Positions 1-4,812 of a DNA stretch of 7,834 nt are shown here, one piece after another (positions within the stretch are counted from its first letter, which is position 1; every line of letters begins with the position of its first letter). This stretch comes from Clostridia bacterium (lineage in GTDB: Bacteria > Bacillota > Clostridia > Lutisporales > Lutisporaceae): positions 1-7,834 of the forward strand of contig JAQSYB010000088.1 of the NCBI GenBank assembly GCA_029256365.1. Reading direction: 5' to 3'. The position numbers were made by a program, and so were the translations under genes. The notes under the pieces were generated by a model. It did not search any database, had not been told where the DNA came from, and was given only the letters and a program-made list of their open reading frames with translations.

Positions 1-390
1 ATATCCAATGTAGACCTTTCCAACACTTTTAAAATTGCTCATGATTGGGTATGCTTTTGTAACATACTCTCCCTGCCAATTTGGATACCTGCTCATCATA
101 TTTTTATGTATATCTGCCATCATGTTTTTGCACTGGCCGTGGTTTACTTCCAATGCATCCCAAACAGGATTGCCCTTTTCATCTTCAACCTGAACAATTA
201 ATCCATTATCCAAAGCAGCTATTCCTATATTCTGTATAGACTCTTCGTTAAACCCCTGCTGCATCTCATATTGGTGAGTGATCAATGCCACGATTTCGAG
301 GTTTTTCTTTTCCTGATTGCTTTTTACATAGCTGCGAAATTGTTTTTCTAAATAATAATTAGAAAAAATACTAATAAGCACTACACACAT
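1..390 (-). CDS. Sensor histidine kinase, N-terminal sensor region (partial, runs off the left edge)
   Basis: This frame is open from ATG at 390 to the window edge (130 codons), so the catalytic half lies outside. The protein begins MCVVLISIFSNYYLEKQF and continues as a soluble, extracytoplasmic-looking region with motifs such as NIGIAALDNGLIVQV, NPVWDALE and MSRYPNWQGEY. I recognise these from memory as the N-terminal sensor region of clostridial two-component kinases; no kinase domain is visible here. It sits directly downstream of an OmpR-family regulator, which fits a cognate pair. The natural start appears to be ATG 427, but that frame stops at 371 and is out of register with this one. 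ATG 390 has no ribosome site of its own and could only be used by reinitiation. From ATG 390 only about nine hydrophobic residues remain, too few for the first membrane helix, so the gene is probably damaged or the sequence contains an error. Confidence 0.75.
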   Translation of the reverse strand, partial: MCVVLISIFSNYYLEKQFRSYVKSNQEKKNLEIVALITHQYEMQQGFNEESIQNIGIAALDNGLIVQVEDEKGNPVWDALEVNHGQCKNMMADIHKNMMSRYPNWQGEYVTKAYPIMSNFKSVGKVYIGY

Positions 391-427
391 ATGAAACTGT
401 AAGCTTTGTTCGCAAACTTTGCTTCAT
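371..427 (-). pseudogene. Original 5' end of the histidine kinase gene, cut off by a frameshift
   Basis: ATG at 427 lies one base after the TAG stop of the response regulator gene (429-431) and has a GGTGG ribosome-site-like stretch at 436-440. It encodes MKQSLRTKLTVSYVCSAY and then stops at 371-373. The basic-then-hydrophobic start is what I expect at the N-terminus of this kinase family, and the match continues in another frame from about 387. The register changes by the equivalent of two missing bases (or one extra) near the GTGTGT run at 383-388. Joining the two frames still gives a hydrophobic stretch of only about 12 residues, so more than a two-base loss is likely, for instance a deletion of about 17 bases. 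That estimate rests on remembered relatives, not on an alignment. Confidence 0.65.
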
Positions 428-428
428 T

Positions 429-1124
429 CTATTCACCACCAAATTTATAGCCCACTCCATATACAGTGAGTATATATTGCGGCTCCTTGCTGTTTGTCTC
501 AATCTTTTGACGCAGATTTTTTATATGAGTGTCTATTGTCCGATCATAGCCCTCATAATCATCCCCTAAAACAAATGCGATAAGCTCTTCTCTGGTAAAT
601 ACCTTTTTGGGATTCTTAGCAAGCTTTAATAAAATTTCAAACTCTACAGGCGTAAGATTTACAAGCTGATCATTCTTTTTTACACTATGGCTTTCGATGT
701 TGATGACTAATTCTCCACTGTTATAATTTAAGACGATTTCCATGTCCTGCGTATTTTGGGTTCTTCTTAATACTGCCTTTGTTCTTGCAATTAATTGTCT
801 TGGGCTAAAGGGCTTTGTAATATAGTCATCTGCGCCTAGATTTAGTCCATTCAGTATATAATCCTCTTCTACCTTTGCAGTTAACATAATTATAGGCGTT
901 GTGCCTATCAATCTGATTTGACCGCACACTTCCTCACCACTTATATCAGGAAGCATCAAATCCAGTATCACCAAATCTGGCATATGCCTTTTATACTGGT
1001 CTATCGCCTCCTTGCCATTATAGGCAGTCACAGCTTCAAAGCCCTCCTTCTCCAGATAGGACTTTATAACCTCAACAATTTTAGCCTCATCATCAACTAT
1101 AAGAATTTTTATATCTCTACCCAT
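429..1124 (-). CDS. OmpR/PhoB-family response regulator transcription factor
   Basis: A DNA-binding response regulator of 231 residues, the usual length for the family. The receiver domain covers about residues 4-120: acidic pair D11/D12 (ILIVDDE), phospho-acceptor D55 (LVILDLMLPD), T82 (IIMLTAK) and K104 (YITKPFSPRQ). A winged-helix domain covers about 135-229, with LTPVEFEILLKL, the recognition-helix region DRTIDTHIKNLRQKI and the C-terminal wing VYGVGYKF. I chose ATG 1124 because GGAGG at 1135-1139 lies ten bases upstream. An in-frame TTG at 1133 would add three residues but touches the ribosome site. The kinase start follows after one base, so the pair is translationally coupled. The gene lies behind the membrane fusion protein and the LDCC gene, so a metal or redox stress signal is plausible, but the ligand cannot be read from sequence. 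Confidence 0.95.
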   Translation of the reverse strand: MGRDIKILIVDDEAKIVEVIKSYLEKEGFEAVTAYNGKEAIDQYKRHMPDLVILDLMLPDISGEEVCGQIRLIGTTPIIMLTAKVEEDYILNGLNLGADDYITKPFSPRQLIARTKAVLRRTQNTQDMEIVLNYNSGELVINIESHSVKKNDQLVNLTPVEFEILLKLAKNPKKVFTREELIAFVLGDDYEGYDRTIDTHIKNLRQKIETNSKEPQYILTVYGVGYKFGGE

Positions 1125-1134
1125 ACCGTCCAAA

Positions 1135-1139
1135 CCTCC
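1135..1139 (-). promoter_or_regulatory. Ribosome binding site deciding the response regulator start
   Basis: The minus strand reads GGAGG here, ten bases before ATG 1124. The alternative TTG at 1133 is one base away from it, too close for initiation, so the ATG start is preferred. Confidence 0.7.
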
Positions 1140-1147
1140 AAAGCATT

Positions 1148-1178
1148 AAACCACTGAAGCTCAAATCAACAGTGGTTT
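1148..1178 (-). promoter_or_regulatory. Perfect 9-bp dyad in the leader of the response regulator
   Basis: AAACCACTG at 1148-1156 and CAGTGGTTT at 1170-1178 are perfect inverted copies around a 13-base spacer. The dyad lies between the LDCC stop (1187) and the response regulator ribosome site. As RNA it makes a nine-pair hairpin followed by AATGCTTT, which is too poor in U for a convincing terminator. It could be an attenuator, an mRNA-processing or stability element, or an operator for autoregulation. The sequence alone does not decide. Confidence 0.5.
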
Positions 1179-1186
1179 CGTTTAAT

Positions 1187-1315
1187 CTATTTATTTGGGC
1201 TCTTTGGTCTATCCAACGTACAACAATCTAACTTTTCATTTCCAAAGGATTTTTCGCTTTCCTTTGCTAATTTTCCAATAAACTTCTCAATTGCTTTTTT
1301 AATTGCCTTAAACAT
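1187..1315 (-). CDS. LDCC motif putative metal-binding small protein (42 aa)
   Basis: A 42-residue ORF with ATG at 1315, TAG at 1187-1189 and AAGGAG ten bases upstream (1326-1331). The first half, MFKAIKKAIEKFIGKLAKES, is lysine-rich and looks like an amphipathic helix. The second half carries the motif KLDCCTLDR with adjacent cysteines C31 and C32. I recognise this layout as the small clostridial proteins annotated 'LDCC motif putative metal-binding protein'; metal binding is predicted from the Cys pair and I know of no proven function. The ATG lies 18 bases after the stop of the HMA/TauE/cupredoxin gene, so the two are almost certainly cotranscribed. A role as a small metal carrier or sensor for that membrane protein is inference. 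An ATG four bases upstream (1319) is quickly followed by a stop and is not used. Confidence 0.85.
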   Translation of the reverse strand: MFKAIKKAIEKFIGKLAKESEKSFGNEKLDCCTLDRPKSPNK

Positions 1316-1333
1316 ACATAATCAACTCCTTAC

Positions 1334-3190
1334 TTAGTGGCAAGCAGCACCTGATGCTCCTCCAGAAGATGTTCCTGTTGGATAGTACTGCTGCGCTTCA
1401 TCCTTAATCCCATCAATATCTACATTATTAATATCTTCCACTACTTTAATAAATACACTTGAGCTTCCATCTGCACTGACTATTCCAAAGTCTTCTGATA
1501 TTTCCAAGTCCGGCGTCTCAAGCTCACCCTTGCTCAAGTCCAAAGCTCCCTGATACTCTGGGAAGAATACGATGCTGTTGTTATCATTTATACTTGCGGC
1601 TGCAAAATTAAACTTTGCTTTGATGCCTTTTTGCAAAACCACTGCTTTTGGTGATAAGCCCAGCTCGTTAACAGTTATGGTAACCTCTTGCACATTATTT
1701 GTAACCTTTGCTACAACTATTTCCTCTAAAGCTGTTGGAGTCTGAGTTGGAACTGCTCCAACCGGATCACAGCAGCTGCCCCCTGATGCAGGTGTATTTT
1801 GTAATTGCTCAACAGCAGTACCATCAAGCTTCGTGATATCATCAACAACTTGAATACTGCTTCTAATCATTCCCATCCAACAGGAATATGGTATTGTACC
1901 AGTTTGTTCAGGTAAAAACTCTATTACATTCTCACCAGCAACCAATTTCTTTTGTATATTAAACTGCGGAATCACTACAGGATTGTTGCAGCCATTTAAG
2001 TCATCTTGCGTTGCATTTATAATAAACTTTACCGGGATTCCCTTTTGTACGATGATTGCCTCATAGCTATTTGATTTTAAATCGATTGTTACAATTTGCT
2101 CATTGCCATTTATTTTCGCTATATTTCCCTTTTGTGTTGATGCAACAACTGTATTGAAGCCTGATAGGCTCATGCCACGAGTTATCATTCCAACTCCTAA
2201 TATTATTACCAGTATAGCACTAAATTTCATTAGATTACTTGTAAATTTTTTGCTTAATATTGTGCTTACAGCTCCAAGACCAAACATTAAGGGAACTGTT
2301 CCCAAGCTGAAAAAGAACATCGATGTTGCGCCAGCTAACATGCTGCCTGTTCCCAAAGCATAGAGCTGCATAGACTGAAGCGGTCCACAGGGCATAAAAC
2401 CATTCAATAAACCAACAATAAAAGGTCCTTTGTTTGTTTTGCCGCTATATATCTTTTGACCAATAAATTTTGGCATCCTGATGTTAAATCTTTTTAACCA
2501 AGGAAAAATATTCAGCATATTCAAGCCCATGATTATCATAAATAAGCCTGCAAGTACAGCAACAATCCCTTTGGCCATACCAGAGAAGCTTACAACAGAA
2601 CCAATGGCTCCTACAATTCCACCAATAATCGTGTAGGAAACAACTCTACCTGCATTATATAATAAGCTTGGCTTCAGCTTGCTCATCTTGCTGTCATCAA
2701 CGCTTGTATGGGCAATACATTGTGATAAGTTGATGCCTCCGCACATTGCAATACAGTGAAGAGATGTCAGCGCGCCTACGATAAACAAAACACCGTAGCC
2801 CATACTGGAATCAATTTCCGGTACAAAATTAAAACCAATTGTATGCTTTATAATCATATAAAGTGCAAATAGTATGATTCCTATTCCTATAAGCTGATCT
2901 ATTTTAAATGCATCCGATTTTTGTGGTGCATTTATCTTAACAGAGCTTTTTATTTCTGTAGCTTTTGCAACCTCTTCCGCTGGGTATCCTAGTTCTTCAA
3001 TTGCTTTTATTATGGTATCCATACTAATTATTTCTGCATCAAAGCTGATATCTGCTTTACCCTTTGCCAAGCTGACTTTTATATCCTGCACACCCTCCAG
3101 CTTTTTCAAAGTGCTTTCTACCTTTAGCTCACAGCTGCTGCAGGTCATGTCCTTTATCAATATGGAGGTACTCACTATTCTTTTTTCCAT
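1334..3190 (-). CDS. HMA domain - TauE/SafE-like (DsbD/UreH-type) membrane protein - cupredoxin-like fusion
   Basis: A 618-residue multidomain membrane protein, probably for copper or related metal and redox handling in the envelope. Residues 7-72 form a heavy-metal-associated domain with the metal site MTCSSC (C17, C20). One membrane helix follows near 100-117. A TauE/SafE or DsbD-like core spans about 130-345 and has the family's conserved cysteines in LHCIAMCGGINLSQC (C146, C150, C157) and GLLNGFMPCGPLQ (C268). A cupredoxin-like domain covers about 365-450, with candidate ligands in NGCNNPVVIP (C401) and YSCWMGM (C437, M439, M441). A linker with GGSCCDP (C473, C474) leads to a second cupredoxin-like fold (500-586) lacking these ligands, and the protein ends GAACH. 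AAGGAGG at 3197-3203 sets the ATG six bases on. Databases would probably call it 'sulfite exporter TauE/SafE family', but sulfite export is not implied. Whether it transports metal or passes electrons is open. Confidence 0.9.
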   Translation of the reverse strand: MEKRIVSTSILIKDMTCSSCELKVESTLKKLEGVQDIKVSLAKGKADISFDAEIISMDTIIKAIEELGYPAEEVAKATEIKSSVKINAPQKSDAFKIDQLIGIGIILFALYMIIKHTIGFNFVPEIDSSMGYGVLFIVGALTSLHCIAMCGGINLSQCIAHTSVDDSKMSKLKPSLLYNAGRVVSYTIIGGIVGAIGSVVSFSGMAKGIVAVLAGLFMIIMGLNMLNIFPWLKRFNIRMPKFIGQKIYSGKTNKGPFIVGLLNGFMPCGPLQSMQLYALGTGSMLAGATSMFFFSLGTVPLMFGLGAVSTILSKKFTSNLMKFSAILVIILGVGMITRGMSLSGFNTVVASTQKGNIAKINGNEQIVTIDLKSNSYEAIIVQKGIPVKFIINATQDDLNGCNNPVVIPQFNIQKKLVAGENVIEFLPEQTGTIPYSCWMGMIRSSIQVVDDITKLDGTAVEQLQNTPASGGSCCDPVGAVPTQTPTALEEIVVAKVTNNVQEVTITVNELGLSPKAVVLQKGIKAKFNFAAASINDNNSIVFFPEYQGALDLSKGELETPDLEISEDFGIVSADGSSSVFIKVVEDINNVDIDGIKDEAQQYYPTGTSSGGASGAACH

Positions 3191-3227
3191 ATTATGCCTC
3201 CTTAAAATATTCTCATTATTAATTTAC

Positions 3228-3233
3228 ATTATA
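3228..3233 (-). promoter_or_regulatory. Candidate -10 box for the fusion protein operon
   Basis: The minus strand reads TATAAT here, 37 bases before ATG 3190 and just after the terminator of the preceding gene. That is where an operon promoter is expected. No good -35 hexamer sits 16-18 bases upstream, so the site may depend on an activator, perhaps the operon's own response regulator, or may be chance in AT-rich DNA. Confidence 0.35.
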
Positions 3234-3257
3234 ATCTTGAAGAACTTATGAAGATAT

Positions 3258-3285
3258 AAAAAAACTTCGCAAATTGCAAAGTTTT
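3258..3285 (-). terminator. Intrinsic terminator of the diguanylate cyclase gene
   Basis: On the minus strand AAAACTTTGC (3285-3276) pairs with GCGAAGTTTT (3270-3261): ten pairs including one G-T, with loop AATTT. A T-run of seven ends the structure. It starts nine bases after the cyclase stop codon and separates that gene from the metal operon. On the plus strand the stem is also followed by TTTTTCT, so it could work in both directions. Confidence 0.85.
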
Positions 3286-3293
3286 TCTATCAT

Positions 3294-4346
3294 TTATTCA
3301 GCTTCTACCAATGAAGCAACTCGATTTCTACCTTCACCTTTGGCTTTATAAAGTGCATTATCTGCTCTTTTATAAATGGTATTGTTATCATCTTTATTTG
3401 TATATTGACTTACACCTAAGCTTATGGTAATTTTTAAATCCTTTGCCAGTACGCTCTCTTCCACTTTTCGCCTTATCTTCTCTGCCAGTTGCACCGCATT
3501 TTCTAAATCAGTTTCTGTCGCTATAATAGCGAATTCTTCACCGCCTACTCTGGCAAACATGTCACTTTTTCTAATACATTTTGTGACCAAGCCTGATAGT
3601 TCCTTTAAAACAATATCCCCAACGTCATGCCCATAGGTATCATTGATTTTTTTGAAAAAATCGATATCCAGCATGATAAGAGAAAAACCCTTTTTGTATC
3701 TTTCACTTCTTATAATCTCATTACGCAGAAATTCTGTAAAAAACCGCCTGTTATATATACCCGTTAAGCTGTCGTTGTTTACCATTTCCTCCAGGGCATC
3801 CTTAACATATCGTTTGATTAGGAAAATAATTATAATGCTTAATATGATATTCAAGAAAAATACAAAAAAACTCAGCTTATACTTGCTTATCTTATTTTCA
3901 GAGGATGTTTGTGATATAAATACCATGCTGTTGGACTTGTACCACGCATCTTCACTATCCAAAAGCAGCATCTGTCTATTTTCTTCATTGGGTGTTTCTC
4001 TATAGATATAAATGGTCCTTTTTACTTTTTCCCATGAATTCACTACGTCATTTACTGCATTCATGATATCGTTGTTTTTATCAAATAGTTTAATCTTTTC
4101 GCTTTGAAACTCTCCTAAGGTCAAATCAATTTTGTTGATCAGTTCATCACAGTTCTTATCACTTAACTCTAGCTTTACCACTCTTTGCAAGGAGCCTCTA
4201 ACTGTTCCAAGCTTATTAATAATCATGGCATCATTGGCAATTGAATTGGTCAAATAAATATTGTAGGTGCCCCCACAGCTTAACAAAAATAATAGAAAAG
4301 CAGTTAGTATAAATAATATCGATGACTTCTTCTTAGGTAGGTTCAT
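3294..4346 (-). CDS. Membrane-bound diguanylate cyclase (GGDEF) with NarX/PilJ-like sensor segment
   Basis: A 350-residue signalling enzyme predicted to make cyclic di-GMP from two GTP at the inner face of the membrane. Helix 1 is near residues 8-23 and helix 2 near 157-178, leaving an extracytoplasmic region of about 130 residues that is mostly helical. Residues 42-61 (IINKLGTVRGSLQRVVKLEL) resemble the P-box of NarX and PilJ sensors. The GGDEF domain runs from about 190 to 345, with NDSLTGIYNRR, DIDFFKKINDTYGHDVGD, the active-site loop GGEEF at 268-272 and an RxxD inhibitory site (RKSD, 259-262) exactly five residues before it. The enzyme therefore looks active and product-inhibited. GAGGTG at 4352-4357 is five bases before the ATG. 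The gene appears to be a single transcription unit, with its own upstream region and terminator. There is no EAL domain. Confidence 0.93.
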   Translation of the reverse strand: MNLPKKKSSILFILTAFLLFLLSCGGTYNIYLTNSIANDAMIINKLGTVRGSLQRVVKLELSDKNCDELINKIDLTLGEFQSEKIKLFDKNNDIMNAVNDVVNSWEKVKRTIYIYRETPNEENRQMLLLDSEDAWYKSNSMVFISQTSSENKISKYKLSFFVFFLNIILSIIIIFLIKRYVKDALEEMVNNDSLTGIYNRRFFTEFLRNEIIRSERYKKGFSLIMLDIDFFKKINDTYGHDVGDIVLKELSGLVTKCIRKSDMFARVGGEEFAIIATETDLENAVQLAEKIRRKVEESVLAKDLKITISLGVSQYTNKDDNNTIYKRADNALYKAKGEGRNRVASLVEAE

Positions 4347-4377
4347 TTATTCACCTCATGTAAAATAGTCCATTTTA

Positions 4378-4386
4378 AGTATACCA
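4378..4386 (-). promoter_or_regulatory. Candidate extended -10 promoter of the diguanylate cyclase gene
   Basis: The minus strand reads TGGTATACT, an extended -10 (TGn plus TATACT), 31 bases before ATG 4346. The best -35-like hexamer (TTGTAG) is about 20 bases upstream, which is too far, so recognition would rest on the extended -10. A second TATAAT lies at 4424-4429, also without a good -35. Confidence 0.4.
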
Positions 4387-4512
4387 AAATTAGGCTGCCT
4401 TTTCTACAATTCTTTATGTTGGCATTATAGTGTGAAATTAAAAATAATGTATACAGCACAAAAATATACAGCTTGGTTGTGCTTGACTGCTTGTGAGACT
4501 AAAAAGTCCTAC

Positions 4513-4545
4513 CTGATTAAATAAGGCATCGTGCCTCGTAATCAG
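4513..4545. repeat. Inner hairpin A of the 203-bp element
   Basis: CTGATTA (4513-4519) pairs with TAATCAG (4539-4545). Nested within, AGGCA (4524-4528) pairs with TGCCT (4532-4536) around a three-base TCG loop, with small unpaired stretches on each side. Confidence 0.7.
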
Positions 4546-4546
4546 C

Positions 4547-4566
4547 GTCTGGCATCCTTGCCAGAC
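4547..4566. repeat. Inner hairpin B of the 203-bp element
   Basis: GTCTGGCA (4547-4554) and TGCCAGAC (4559-4566) form a perfect eight-pair stem with a TCCT loop. It begins one base after hairpin A. Confidence 0.75.
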
Positions 4567-4720
4567 TTACGTACTTTTTAGCCTCACTTCGCAGAGCACA
4601 ACACAAACTGTATATGAATGTGCCTTAATACATTATTTTTACTTCCTGTAATCTCAAATAATTAAATATCCACTTTTCCATAGCTCTTATAGGTTTGGTA
4701 TGCTGTCAACTTCAGCTAAA

Positions 4721-4792
4721 TTGTCACCCTGAGCGTAGCGAATGGGTCTTCTTGTTTGTTTGATAAGATTCTTCGATATACTCAGAATGCAA
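4721..4792. repeat. Imperfect palindrome of the 'TTCTGAGCG...GAAGAATCT' dispersed-repeat type
   Basis: The left arm starts TTGTCACCCTGAGCGTAGCG and continues AATGGGTCTT. The right arm, read in reverse complement, is TTGCATTCTGAG, TATATCGAAGAATCTT. The arms align along most of their length around a centre of roughly 15 bases. I recognise the CTGAGCGTAGCGAA / GAAGAATCT pattern as a palindromic intergenic repeat found in many bacterial genomes; this copy looks decayed in the right arm. It begins about 20 bases after the stop of the DUF362 gene and might serve as that gene's 3' hairpin, since no U-tract terminator is present. The rest of the gap, 4642-4720, shows nothing I can identify. Confidence 0.6.
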
Positions 4793-4812
4793 ATTTTGAA
4801 CCGTTGAATCAT

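Larger units (their letters stand above)
4439..4641. mobile_element. 203-bp MITE-like element with terminal inverted repeats
   Basis: TAAAAATAATGTAT at 4439-4452 is repeated perfectly inverted at 4628-4641. Inside, more segments pair in order: ATATACAG (4464-4471) with CTGTATAT (4608-4615), GTTGTGCT (4476-4483) with AGCACAAC (4595-4602), and 4493-4507 with 4573-4587 at 14 of 15 positions. The centre holds two hairpins, 4513-4545 and 4547-4566. The whole can therefore fold as a long stem ending in a three-way junction. The outermost bases at both ends are TA, which would fit TA target duplication as for Tc1/mariner or IS630 MITEs, but the inverted repeat makes that ambiguous. I see no coding potential. 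It could instead be a structured RNA or regulatory element. Whether it is repeated in the genome cannot be seen here. Confidence 0.65.

Noticed and set aside
1131..1133. TTG start that would lengthen the response regulator by three residues
   Set aside because: It lies one base from the GGAGG ribosome site; ATG 1124 has normal spacing.
3197..3240. Fur- or PerR-like box upstream of the fusion gene (TTATAAT, TAATAATGAGAATATT)
   Set aside because: The second half-sites match poorly, and such patterns are frequent by chance in AT-rich DNA.
4347..4438. Riboswitch in the leader of the diguanylate cyclase gene
   Set aside because: I found no cyclic di-GMP or other aptamer pattern in the short leader, only promoter-like boxes.
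4439..4641. tRNA or tRNA-like cloverleaf
   Set aside because: There is a multi-branched fold, but no T-loop GTTC motif, no anticodon arm of proper size and the outer stem is far too long.
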